DNA from: JAOPZW01 sp963807305 | GTDB taxonomy: Bacteria; Actinomycetota; Thermoleophilia; Solirubrobacterales; Solirubrobacteraceae | DNA length: 64,000 nt | Reading direction: 5' to 3' | Assembly: GCA_963807305.1 (NCBI GenBank) | Contig: CAWEBN010000008.1 | Coordinates: 186,001 to 250,000 of the forward strand | Part shown: piece by piece, positions 44,932 through 56,346 of the stretch | Layout of the letters: each line of letters opens with the position of its first letter | Position numbering within the stretch: the first letter of the stretch is position 1 | Notes under the pieces: generated by a model | Database searches by the model: none | Told to the model about the DNA's origin: nothing | Seen by the model: only the letters and a program-made list of their open reading frames with translations | Made by a program: the position numbers and the translations under genes

Positions 44932-46080
44932 TCAGATACCCGCAGGAAGCCGGAAAGAGGCGTTCGAGGGGCCGTTCTCGGTGCCCAGGAGCCGCTCGAC
45001 CCCGACCAGCCCGGCGAAGCGGCCGTCGGGCAGGCACGCGCAGATCGGGTCCAGACGGGTGGCGGCCGAGCGCGCGAGCGCGCGGCGGGCGACCTCGATC
45101 GCGGGCTCCTCGACGCTCGCGGTCAGCGGCCGCTCACGGTGCGCCCAGCCGCCGCCCTCGGGCACGAGCAGGCCGACGGGGCCGGCGTCGCGGTCGAGCA
45201 CGACGACGACCTGCCCGCGTGCCGCGGCGGGCGGCTCGGCCCCGACGGCGAGCAGGCCCGCGTCGAGCGTCGGTGCGACGGGCCCGTCGAGCAGGGCGCC
45301 GAGGTCGCCGGTCACCGGGCGCAGGCCGGCGATCGGCACGTCGCGCACGAGCGAGGGGCCCGGGCGACCGAAGAGGTAGCCCTGGCCGAGCGGGACGGCG
45401 AGCCCGGCGAGCATCTCCTGCTCGGCGCGGCGCTCGATGCCCGGGGCGACCAGCGCGGCGCCGAGGCGCCCGGCGAACAGGCCGACGGCTTCGATGATCG
45501 CGAGCTTGGCCGGATCGGCGTGCGCGTCGCTGATGAGTCCGCGGTCGAGCTTGACGTACTCGGGGCGCAGGCGCAGGACGTGCTGGAGGCTGTCGTAGCC
45601 GGCCCCCGCGTCCTCGACCGCCACATGGCCGCCGGCGGCGCGGACGCCGTCGAGCGCGGTGGCGAGCCCGTCGTAGTCCTCGACCCCGTTCTGCTCGGTG
45701 AGCTCGAAGACGAGCTGCTCGAGGCCTCCGGGTGCGGCGTCGAGGACCGCGCGGACCTCGCTGCTGACCAGGGCGCCGGGCGAGACGTTGATCGAAAGGT
45801 AGGTGCCGCGGGGCAGGTGCTCGCGCGCGGTGATGCCGGCGGCGACGAGGCTCGCCTCGAGGGCGTTGGACATCCCGAGGCGCTCGGCGGCGGCGAGCCA
45901 GCGGGGCGGCGTGCCGGCCGGATCGTTGGCCAGGCGCGCGAGCATCTCGTAGCCCTGCACCGCGGAACGGCGCAGGTCGACGATCGGCTGGAAGACCGGC
46001 CGGATCAGCGTCGGGTCGGCGAGCACCGCCTCGACGGTCTCCCGCTCGTTCGGCGCACCGGTGGTCGGCGTCGCGTCCAC
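44932..46080 (-). CDS. Degenerate EAL-domain protein with CBS-like tail, 382 aa
   Basis: The EAL fold is recognisable (VFQPIVDLRRSAVQGYEMLARL, YLSINVSPGAL, LVFELTEQ, GQGYLFGRPGP), but the catalytic set is damaged: EAL is EML, DDFGTG is VEDAGAG, and the AEGIE glutamate is replaced (APGIERR). The C-terminal part (ALARSAATRLDPICACLPDGRFAGLVGVERLL) resembles half of a CBS pair. A c-di-GMP receptor or a non-catalytic partner of the neighbouring GGDEF-EAL protein is more likely than a phosphodiesterase. The start GTG 46080 has only a weak RBS. Confidence 0.82.
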   Translation of the reverse strand: MDATPTTGAPNERETVEAVLADPTLIRPVFQPIVDLRRSAVQGYEMLARLANDPAGTPPRWLAAAERLGMSNALEASLVAAGITAREHLPRGTYLSINVSPGALVSSEVRAVLDAAPGGLEQLVFELTEQNGVEDYDGLATALDGVRAAGGHVAVEDAGAGYDSLQHVLRLRPEYVKLDRGLISDAHADPAKLAIIEAVGLFAGRLGAALVAPGIERRAEQEMLAGLAVPLGQGYLFGRPGPSLVRDVPIAGLRPVTGDLGALLDGPVAPTLDAGLLAVGAEPPAAARGQVVVVLDRDAGPVGLLVPEGGGWAHRERPLTASVEEPAIEVARRALARSAATRLDPICACLPDGRFAGLVGVERLLGTENGPSNASFRLPAGI

Positions 46081-46210
46081 ACCGGGGTGATCGGCCGCGC
46101 CAGGCCAAAGCTGACACCGGCGTCGGGGATCGGCGGTCTTCGCGCGACGGACGGCCGCAGAGGCGCGAAGAGCGGCCGGTATGGATGCGTTCGTGGGTCG
46201 TGCGGATTCG

Positions 46211-46231
46211 CCGGCGGCGAGGCGCCGCCGG
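46211..46231 (-). terminator. Strong GC hairpin after the mutase gene
   Basis: CCGGCGGCG and CGCCGCCGG form a perfect 9-bp stem with a 3-base loop, 29 bases beyond the mutase stop. There is no T tract. Confidence 0.5.
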
Positions 46232-46259
46232 AAACCCGCAGGACCCGCGGATGGGTCGA

Positions 46260-47912
<1,653 letters not shown>

Positions 47913-47958
47913 CGGAGTTGAAATAGTCGGAAGTCCTCGTATCTGGGAGGACGGGATG

Positions 47959-48465
47959 CTACGGGGTGAAGTCGCCCGCGTCGAGTCTCAGTCCACGAAG
48001 GATCGTGGTGAGGCGCTCGAGGTCGCGCGGCGGGAGCGAGGCGATGCCGAAGGACTCGGCGTTGAGCACCTCGGTGGCGGCCTTGGCGGCGGCGCGGCCC
48101 GTGTCGGTGATCTCGGCCAGCGTCGCGCGCCGGTCCTCGGCGTGGGGCACCCGCCGCACGAGCCCATCGGCCTCGAGCTTGTCGATGATGTTCGTCACCG
48201 ACGTGCGGTGGACCTGGAGGCGCTCGCCGATCTTGCCGAGAGGCAGCGCGCCCGCGCGCGTGAAGGAGAGGAGCATCAGCGCTTCGTAGCGCGGGAAGGT
48301 CAGGCCGTACGGTCGCAGCAGGTCGTTCAGGCGCGCCATGAGGACCTGCTGGGCGCGCATGAGCGAGGTGACGGCCGCCATCGCCCGCGAGGGCTCCGCC
48401 TCCCAGCGCGCCTCCCAGTGGCGCCGGGCCTCGGCGATCGGATCGATGCGAAGTGGCGGGCTCAC
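47959..48465 (-). CDS. MarR-family regulator, 168 aa
   Basis: A winged-helix dimer: YGLTFPRYEALMLLSFTRAGALPLGKIGERLQVHRTSVTNIIDKLEADGLVRRVPHAEDRRATLAEITDTGR is the full MarR DNA-binding core. It lies just before the mutase gene on the same strand and may regulate it. The start is placed at GTG 48465 because TACGCT ends 9 bases upstream (leaderless layout); the in-frame GTG 48474 directly abuts that box and is less likely. Confidence 0.9.
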   Translation of the reverse strand: MSPPLRIDPIAEARRHWEARWEAEPSRAMAAVTSLMRAQQVLMARLNDLLRPYGLTFPRYEALMLLSFTRAGALPLGKIGERLQVHRTSVTNIIDKLEADGLVRRVPHAEDRRATLAEITDTGRAAAKAATEVLNAESFGIASLPPRDLERLTTILRGLRLDAGDFTP

Positions 48466-48474
48466 GATGGCCAC

Positions 48475-48480
48475 AGCGTA
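48475..48480 (-). promoter_or_regulatory. -10 box of a leaderless promoter (marR-type gene)
   Basis: TACGCT on the minus strand ends 9 bases before GTG 48465. Confidence 0.4.
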
Positions 48481-48591
48481 TGGGCCCTCGACCTCGACGC
48501 CACGGCACGAACCCCGCTGTCGCCCTACGGATCTGCGGGCGGCCGCACCTCAGGGGCCGTCACACGCCGCGACTTGCTGTAGTGGGGTCCG

Positions 48592-49266
48592 ATGCCCCGG
48601 CCCGGCCTGACCATCGCGCCCGAGCCTCCCGACGTCGCCGAGGAACTCCCCGGCGCGAGCCTCGATGCGGCGGCGATCGAGAACGGGGACTCGTGGTCGC
48701 ACGTCCGCCTGGCCGACGTCTCGCTGCCCGAGCTCAGGGCGACCGGGCTGAGCTTCCGCGAGGCGGCGCTCGCCCGGGTCGACCTCACCGGCGGACGGCT
48801 GATCAACCTGTCCTTCGCCGACGTCGATCTCGACACGTGCAGCCTGACCACCATCGACGCCCGCAGCGCCTCGATGCTGCGCGTGGCCGCCCACGGGTGC
48901 CGCATGACCGGGCTGCTGTGGACCGAGGGCGCGCTGCGCGACGTGGTGGTGCGCGACTGCAGGATCGACCTGGCGTCGTTCGCGGCCTCGAGGATCGAGC
49001 AGGTCGTCTTCGAGCGCTGCAACCTGCGCCAGACCGACTTCCAGGAGGCGGAGCTGCGCGGCGTGCGCTTCGTCGACTGCGACCTGTCCGAGGCCGACCT
49101 CTCGGGCGCGCGGCTGGCCTTCTGCGAGCTTGAGGACTGCCGGTTGGACGGCCTGCGCGGCGCGGAGAGCCTGCGCGGCGCCGCCATGCCGTGGGCCGAC
49201 ATCGTCGCCGCCGCGGGGCTCTTCGCCGGCGCGCTTGGCGTGCGGGTCCTCGACGCCGAGGACTAG
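48592..49266 (+). CDS. Pentapeptide-repeat protein, 224 aa
   Basis: A right-handed beta helix built from A(D/N)LxX-type repeats: LARVDLTGGRLINLSFADVDLDTCSLTTIDARSASML, CRIDLASFAASRIEQVVFERCNLRQTDFQEAELRGVRFVDCDLSEADLSGARLAFCELEDCRLDGL. Members include DNA-gyrase-protecting DNA mimics (Qnr, MfpA) and proteins of unknown role. Many Cys occupy the x positions. It is divergent from the MarR gene. No partner is evident. Confidence 0.9.
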   Translation: MPRPGLTIAPEPPDVAEELPGASLDAAAIENGDSWSHVRLADVSLPELRATGLSFREAALARVDLTGGRLINLSFADVDLDTCSLTTIDARSASMLRVAAHGCRMTGLLWTEGALRDVVVRDCRIDLASFAASRIEQVVFERCNLRQTDFQEAELRGVRFVDCDLSEADLSGARLAFCELEDCRLDGLRGAESLRGAAMPWADIVAAAGLFAGALGVRVLDAED

Positions 49267-49342
49267 GGGTGCCGAGGGCGGCCGTGCACCGTTGGGCACC
49301 GGGTTCGCAACGGCCGCCTGAGGTGGGCCCCCGTGCGTGTTC

Positions 49343-50487
<1,145 letters not shown>

Positions 50488-50491
<4 letters not shown>

Positions 50492-51291
50492 CGCTTGCGC
50501 ACCGCCACGGTCCGGGCTCCGGTCCCCACCAGGGCGGCGAAGGCGAAGGCCGCCCCGGCCTTCAGCCGCCGGCCGAGCTGCTCGAAGCGCATGACCTCCC
50601 AGCCCTCCTCGCGCGCGACGCGGCGCAGCGCGGCGTCGGGGTTGACGACGACCGGGTGGCCCACGGTCCGCAGCATCGGCAGGTCGGACTCCGAGTCCGA
50701 GTAGGCATAGGAGGCGGCGAGGTCGATGCCCTCGGCGGCGGCCAGCTCGCGCATCGCCACCGCCTTGCCCTCGCGGTAGGTGAAGGGCCCGGCCGATCGG
50801 CCGGTGTAGCGCCCGTCGACGACCTCCGAGCGCGCGCCCAGGGCGCCGTCGAAGCTCAGCACGAGGGCCAGCATCTCGGCCATCTCCTGCGAGGCCGCCG
50901 TGCAGATGTAGACGGGGCGTCCCGCGTCCTGGTGGGCGTGGGCGACCGCGAGCATCTGCGAGTACAGGCGCGGCAGCACGCCGGCCAGCACCTTCGGCGC
51001 CAGCCTCTGCAGGTCGACCACGCGCTGGCCCGAGATCATCTCGCCGACCTCGCGGCGCACGCGGTCGGTGGCCTGGTCGGTCGAGCCACGCAGGCGGAAC
51101 TTGACGTTCTCCCAGCCGTATCGCGCGATCCGCCGGCGGGTGAGCAGGCCCGCGCCGCGCGCCGCGCGCGCCCAGTACAGGCCGGACGATCCGGCCATGA
51201 GCGTGCGGTCGAGATCGAAGAAGGCGGCACCGCGCCCGTGCTCGGCCGGGACGTGGGCGACCTCCTCCTGAGGGGTGACCTCGTGCGTCAC
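50488..51291 (-). CDS. HAD-IB (SerB-like) hydrolase, 267 aa
   Basis: A phosphatase-fold protein with all HAD motifs: AAFFDLDRTLMAGSSG (motif I), YICTAAS (motif II), FTYREGKA (Lys, motif III) and YSDSESDLPML (motif IV). The C-terminal basic segment after residue 230 may touch membrane (AGAAFAFAALVGTGA). HAD-IB proteins of this kind occur in lipid gene sets. It lies between a thiolase and an acyl-CoA dehydrogenase and overlaps both by 4 bases. The substrate is unknown. Confidence 0.87.
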
Positions 51292-52478
51292 GCCCCGGTC
51301 GCGTGCACCTTCAGGATCACGGCGTCGCCCTGGCCGCCGCCGCTGCAGATGGCCGCGCAGCCCAGGCCGCCGCCGCGCCGGCGCAGCTCATGCACGAGAG
51401 CGCCGAGGATCCGTGCGCCGGAGGCGCCGATCGGGTGGCCGAGGGCCACGGCGCCGCCGTTGACGTTGACCCGGTCCTCGTCGATGCCGAGCATCCTGAT
51501 CGAGTTGAGCGCCACCGAGGCGAAGGCCTCGTTGATCTCCCACAGGTCGATGTCCGAGGCCGACAGGCCGGCCTTGGCCAGCGCCTTCTCGGCCGCGCGC
51601 GCGGGCGTCGTGGCGAGATAGGCGAAGTCGTTGGCCGACTGGGCGTGGGCGACGATCTCGGCGAGGACCGCCTTCCCGTTGGCCGAGGCCCACTCGTCGC
51701 TGGCCAGCACGAGCGCGCCGCCGCCGTCGTTGACGCCGGGCGAGTTGCCCGCCGTGTGCGAGCCCTCCTTGCCCACGAGGCCGGGCAGCTTGGCCAGCGT
51801 CTCGAGGCTCGTGTCGCGCCGAGGGCCCTCGTCGATCTCGACCACGGTGTCACCCTTGCGACCCTTCACGGTGACCGCGACGATCTCCTCGGGCAGGCGG
51901 CCCTCGTCGGTCGCGGCCACGGCGCGCGCGTGCGAGCGCACCGCCCAGCGGTCGAGGTCGGGGCGCGTGAGCTCGAGCTCGTCGCCGACCTCGGTCGCCT
52001 CGTCGAACATCTGGCGCCCGCTGAAGGGGTTGGTGAGGCCGTCGTGGACCATCGCGTCGAGCGCCTTGGCGTCGCCCATGCGGTAGCCGAAGCGCGCGTC
52101 GGGCAGCAGGTAGGGCGAGCGTGACATCGACTCCATGCCGCCCCCCACGCCGACCTCGACGTCGCCCGCGCGGATCGCCTGGTCCAGCAGGACCGAGGCG
52201 CGCAGGCCAGAGGCGCACACCTTGTTGATGGTCTCGCTGGAGACCTCCATGGGGATCCCGGCCTTGATCTGGGCCTGGCGCGAGGGGATCTGACCCTGGC
52301 CGGCCTGGAGGACCTGGCCCATGATGACGTGCTGCACGTCGTCGGGCTCGACATCGGCGCGCTCGAGCGCCGCGGTGATGGCCGTCGCGCCGAGCTCTGT
52401 GGCATCGATGGTCGACAGGCCACCCCCCAGCTTGCCGATGGGCGTGCGCGCGGCACCGAGGATCACGGTCTTGGGCAT
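51288..52478 (-). CDS. Acetyl-CoA acetyltransferase (thiolase), 396 aa
   Basis: Condenses or cleaves acyl-CoA. Nucleophile Cys is in INKVCASGLRASVLL, the His in NVNGGAVALGHPIGASGARI and the second catalytic Cys in CAAICSGGGQGDAVILKV. The start MPKTVILGAARTPIGKLGGGLS is the normal N terminus. TAGCCT ends 7 bases before ATG 52478, and a mirror copy serves the divergent peptidase gene. Confidence 0.95.
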   Translation of the reverse strand: MPKTVILGAARTPIGKLGGGLSTIDATELGATAITAALERADVEPDDVQHVIMGQVLQAGQGQIPSRQAQIKAGIPMEVSSETINKVCASGLRASVLLDQAIRAGDVEVGVGGGMESMSRSPYLLPDARFGYRMGDAKALDAMVHDGLTNPFSGRQMFDEATEVGDELELTRPDLDRWAVRSHARAVAATDEGRLPEEIVAVTVKGRKGDTVVEIDEGPRRDTSLETLAKLPGLVGKEGSHTAGNSPGVNDGGGALVLASDEWASANGKAVLAEIVAHAQSANDFAYLATTPARAAEKALAKAGLSASDIDLWEINEAFASVALNSIRMLGIDEDRVNVNGGAVALGHPIGASGARILGALVHELRRRGGGLGCAAICSGGGQGDAVILKVHATGA

Positions 52479-52485
52479 GTGCCTA

Positions 52486-52503
52486 AGGCTAGTGACGTAG
52501 CCT
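52486..52503. promoter_or_regulatory. Palindromic divergent promoter between thiolase and aminopeptidase
   Basis: AGGCTA-N6-TAGCCT gives a TAGCCT -10 box on each strand: 52491-52486 for thiolase (7 bases before its ATG) and 52498-52503 for the peptidase (9 bases before its ATG). Both transcripts would be leaderless, with only 34 bases between start codons. Confidence 0.5.
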
Positions 52504-52512
52504 GCCGGGCCG

Positions 52513-53943
52513 ATGCACGCCTCCGCCACGACCGACGCTCCAGCCGCCACCAGGGCCGACACGATCGCCGTCGGGGTCTTCGACAACGAGGGTGTCGCGC
52601 ACGATCTCGAGGGGGCGCCGCTGGGCGCGCTGCTCGAGGCCGGCGAGGCGCGCACGAGCTTCAAGCACCTCGCGCTGCACCACGCCGACGGCCGGCGCTG
52701 GCTGCTCGTCGGCCTCGGCGCCCGCGACCGCTTCGACGCCGAGCGCGCGCGGGTCGCCGCCGCCGCGGTCCATGGCCGCGCGCGCGAGCTCGGCACCCGC
52801 ATCCTGTGCTGGGAGCAGCCCCATCACGTCCCCGACGACGTGGCCGCCGCGCTGGTCGAGGGCACGATCCTGGCCGGCTATCGCTTCGACCGCTACCGGG
52901 CGCGCCCCGAAGACGATCCGCCGCGCGAGCTCGACGAGGTCATCGTCTCCGCACATCACGACGTCGCCGACGCCGTGCACCGCGGGGCCGTCGGGGCCGA
53001 CGCCCAGAACTTCGCCCGCGAGCTGCAGGACACGCCGGCCAACGACCTCACGCCCAGCGCCCTGGCCGAGCGCGCGCGGGAGATCGCCGGCGTCGAGGTC
53101 GAGGTCCATGGCCGCGAGTGGATGACCGAGCAGGGCATGGGCGCGTTCCTGGCCGTCGCCCAGGGCTCCGACCACGAGCCGGCGGTCATCGTCGCGCGCT
53201 ACGACGGCGGCGGCGACGGACCGCTCATCGGCCTCGTCGGCAAGGCGGTCACCCACGACACCGGCGGCCTGTCGATCAAGCCGGCCGGGAGCATGCACGA
53301 GATGAAGTTCGACATGTCCGGCGGGGCCGCGGTCCTCGGGGCCCTGCGGGCGATCGCCGAGCTCGAGCTGCCCGTGCGCGTGCTCGCCGTCGTGGGCTCG
53401 ACCGAGAACACGATCAACGGCTCGGCCATGAAGCCGGGCGACATCGTCCGGGCCATGACCGGCACCACGATCGAGGTCAACAACACCGACGCCGAGGGCC
53501 GGCTCGTGCTGTGCGACTGCCTGGCCTACGCGGTCGCGCAGGGCGCCGAGCGGATCGTCGATGTCGCCACGCTGACCGGCGGCATCGTCACCGCGCTCGG
53601 CTCGACCTACGCCGGGCTCTTCGCCACCGACGAGGAGCTGGCCGACGCGGTCACCGCGGCGGGCGCAACGGCGGGCGAGATCGTCTGGCGGATGCCGCTG
53701 CACCCCGAATACGACGAGCAGATGAAGGGCCGCTACGCCGACCTCACGAACTCCGACGGTCGCAAGGCCCACCCGATCCAGGGCGCCTCGTTCCTCAAGT
53801 ACTTCGTGGGCGACGTGCCGTGGGCGCACCTCGACATCGCGGGCACCGGCCACGACAACGGCCGGGCCTACGCGGCCAAGGGCGGGTCGGGCTGGGGCGT
53901 TCGGCTCCTGGTCGAGCTGGCCAGGACACAGGCCCGGACCTAA
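52513..53943 (+). CDS. pepA: Leucyl aminopeptidase (M17), 476 aa
   Basis: A hexameric di-metal exopeptidase. VGKAVTHDTGGLSIKPAGSMHEMKFDMSGGAAVLG holds the Lys and Asp ligands and NNTDAEGRLVLCDCLAYA the second metal and catalytic Arg motif. The N-terminal domain (about 1-160) is the usual non-catalytic macro-like fold. ATG 52513 is the leaderless start. The stop overlaps the TAG of the convergent ATP-grasp gene. Confidence 0.94.
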   Translation: MHASATTDAPAATRADTIAVGVFDNEGVAHDLEGAPLGALLEAGEARTSFKHLALHHADGRRWLLVGLGARDRFDAERARVAAAAVHGRARELGTRILCWEQPHHVPDDVAAALVEGTILAGYRFDRYRARPEDDPPRELDEVIVSAHHDVADAVHRGAVGADAQNFARELQDTPANDLTPSALAERAREIAGVEVEVHGREWMTEQGMGAFLAVAQGSDHEPAVIVARYDGGGDGPLIGLVGKAVTHDTGGLSIKPAGSMHEMKFDMSGGAAVLGALRAIAELELPVRVLAVVGSTENTINGSAMKPGDIVRAMTGTTIEVNNTDAEGRLVLCDCLAYAVAQGAERIVDVATLTGGIVTALGSTYAGLFATDEELADAVTAAGATAGEIVWRMPLHPEYDEQMKGRYADLTNSDGRKAHPIQGASFLKYFVGDVPWAHLDIAGTGHDNGRAYAAKGGSGWGVRLLVELARTQART

Positions 53944-55470
53944 GCGGCGAGGGCGAGCTCCGCCGCCGGCACGACGGGGCGCAGGCGGCGCGGGAGCGTG
54001 CGCCCGCGCGGCGGTCTCGGCCGCCTCGAAGAGCACCTCGTGCGCCCGGTCGTACAGCGCCTGCGCCTGCGAGGGCTCGTCGCCGATGGCGGTCAGACCG
54101 GCCCGCCCGAGCTCGTCGAGTGAGCTCAGCATGTGCATCACGACGCCCGTCTCGCGCTGGTGGTCGAAGCGCAGGCCCGCGCGGGCGATCGCGGACAGCG
54201 CGCCGCGGCATCCCAGCGACCGCAGGGCCGGCGCCTCGACGTGGTCGGTGGCGACGTAGGCCTTGCCGGCCCCGGCCGGCGTGGCGAAGGTCCCCGAGGC
54301 CATGTCGTAGGTCCCGCCGGTCAGCAGCGCCAGCGCCGCGAACGGATGCGTGGTGCCGCCCTTGCGCAGGTTGAGCTCGATGGCGTAGGCATCCCAGGCG
54401 CCACCGTCGCGGCGCACGGCGACGAAGTCGATCGCCGATCGCCCGATCACGCCCGCGGCGGCCAGGCGCCGTCCGACCCTCTGGGCCAGCTCGGCGATCT
54501 GCCGCGCGTAGGCGGGCTCGGCCGGGAAGCGGCAGCCCAGGTAGCTCTGGCCGCTGGCGCCGCCGAGCAGCTGGTCGTGCGTCGAGACGATCTCGACCTC
54601 GCCGGCCGCGCTGATCTCCAGCTGCGCGCTCGGGCTGCGGACCTCGGCGCCCACGATCCGCTCCTCGACGATCCCGCCGTGCGCGGCGAGGCAGCCGAGG
54701 TAGCGCTCGAGGCCGACGGCCTGCGCCTCGAGGGCCATGCCGGTGATGCGCTCGGAGATGGCGGCGCGCTCGGCCCGGGCGCCGGGCGCCGGGAGGCCTC
54801 GGAGGTCCACGATCGCGTTGCCCTCGCCCGAGACGCCCTCGTTGAGCTTCATGACCAACTGCTGGATCTCCGGCTTGCGGGCGCGCAGGCCGGCGATCGC
54901 GTCGATCGCCGCGGGCACGCTGTAGATGTGCTCGACGCCCAGGGGGTGGGCGACGCCGGCGGCGGCGAAGAGCTCGCGGCATCCGCTCTTGGTCCCCAGA
55001 TGGGCGTGGCGCGGATCGGCCCCGTGCATCGGGATGCCGAGCTCGAGCGCGACGTCGCGCTCGAGCGGCGTCGTCGTGTAGGGCACGAGGTGGCAGGACT
55101 GCGGGTCGGGGATCGCCCGGCGGATCTGGTGCAGCAGCAGCGGACGCTCGAGCAGCTTCTCGCTCAGCGGCCGGCTCGTGGCGTCGTTCGCCGACAGCAG
55201 GGTCAGGCGAGCGCGGGCGGCGCGCCGGCGCGCCGGCGCCAGCAGCGACAGATAGTGGTCGACGATCGCCGGCGCGATGGGCGACGAGGTGACGTAGGTC
55301 ACGTGCAGGTCGGGGTCGCTGAGGCCGAGCAGCAGGCACAGCAGCCGCTCCTCGTAGGCCTGCGTCTCGGCCGCCGGCTCGTGCCACTTGTTGATCGTGC
55401 GCGACGGCACGACGACGATCGACCGAAGCTGGCTGGTGTTGATCCTGCGGGCGGGCTGGGCGCTGAACAC
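53940..55470 (-). CDS. PGM1-like ATP-grasp peptide ligase with a 3' frameshift
   Basis: An ATP-grasp carboxylate-amine ligase resembling peptide ligase PGM1-related proteins. QQLVMKLNEGVSGEGNAIVDL is the ATP-lid region, GIVEERIVGAEVRSPSAQLEI the acidic strand, and GRSAIDFVAVRRDGG then YAIELNLRKGGTTHPF the metal-binding end. GTG 55470 has a good RBS (GGAGG). The main frame has no stop where the family ends; it runs on antisense to pepA to 52489. One base earlier or later near 53990-54010 would give PRRLRPVVPAAELALAA and a TAG at 53942. The span is 1,531 bases, one more than a multiple of three. Confidence 0.75.
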
Positions 55471-55656
55471 GGCTGCCTCCGAGAGGAGAAGTTGTGCACT
55501 GCTCTCGAGATCCACGGTCCCGCAAAGAGTTGGCGTCGGGGAGCCCCCCGAAGGTGAGAGGGTCACACCGGGGAATGGGATGGGCACCCGAGGTGTGGTG
55601 GCAGCGCTGGCAGACCGGGTGTACGGTCGGCACCGTCAGACGGAGAGGTATCTGCC

Positions 55657-56346
55657 GTGAGTCAGCCGCAGACGGACATCACCGACCAGCAGAGCATGGC
55701 GGTCCAGCTCCAGGAGTTGCTCGCGGCCGAACGCAGCGGGCTTGCCTTCGTCCACTGGCAGGACGCCGAGAAGCGCCAGCACATCCTCATGCTCACCGCC
55801 GAGCGCGAGCGCGTGACCGTGGGTCGCCGTGTCGACAGGGACCTGCCCATCTCCTGGGATCCCGAGGTCTCGCGCTCCCACGCGCTGCTCGAATACGTGG
55901 GAGGCGACTGGACGATCGTCGACGACGGACTGTCCAGGAACGGCTCGTTCGTCAACGGCAGCCGGGTTCACGGCCGTCAGCGGCTGCGCCACAAGGACGT
56001 GCTGTGTTTCGGTGACACCCGGGTCACCTTCAAGAACCCGACCGACGCCGAAGCAACCGATTCGACGGCGCGCGCGTCCGATCATGCAACCGTGGTGCCA
56101 CTGTCGGAGACGCAGCGCAAGGTGCTCATCGCGCTGTGCCGCCCACTCGTGGACGCAGCGTCATCGCTGCCTGCAAGCAACAAGCTCATCGCCGACGAGG
56201 TGTTCCTGAGCGTCGACGCCATCAAGGCCCACCTTCGCGTGCTCTACGACCGCTACGAGATCGGCGATCTGCCCCAGATGGAGAAGCGTGCGCGCCTCGC
56301 CGGCCTCGTGCTCGACAACGGCACGCTCAAGCCGCGCGACTTCTAG
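55657..56346 (+). CDS. FHA-domain protein with C-terminal helix-turn-helix, 229 aa
   Basis: An FHA phosphothreonine-binding domain at about 45-125 (VTVGRR, VSRSHALLEY, SRNGSFVNG, with GR, SxxH and NG intact) is followed by a helical domain at 150-222 (LSETQRKVLIALCRPL, IADEVFLSVDAIKAHLRVLYDRYEI) that looks like a winged or effector-type HTH. It could link kinase signalling to transcription. The start GTG 55657 has RBS GGAGAGG, and TACGGT at 55622-55627 is a -10 candidate. It is convergent with the PknG-type cluster and overlaps its last gene by 4 bases. Confidence 0.85.
   Translation: MSQPQTDITDQQSMAVQLQELLAAERSGLAFVHWQDAEKRQHILMLTAERERVTVGRRVDRDLPISWDPEVSRSHALLEYVGGDWTIVDDGLSRNGSFVNGSRVHGRQRLRHKDVLCFGDTRVTFKNPTDAEATDSTARASDHATVVPLSETQRKVLIALCRPLVDAASSLPASNKLIADEVFLSVDAIKAHLRVLYDRYEIGDLPQMEKRARLAGLVLDNGTLKPRDF

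Noticed and set aside
46081..46259. Cyclic-di-GMP riboswitch before the EAL gene
   Set aside because: Neither the GEMM-I nor GEMM-II conserved cores could be found; only GC-rich pairing is present.
52489..53939. Open frame on the minus strand antisense to the whole of pepA, continuous with the ATP-grasp gene
   Set aside because: The sequence has no protein-like character beyond the ATP-grasp domain and pepA is fully conserved; a one-base frame change gives a natural end.
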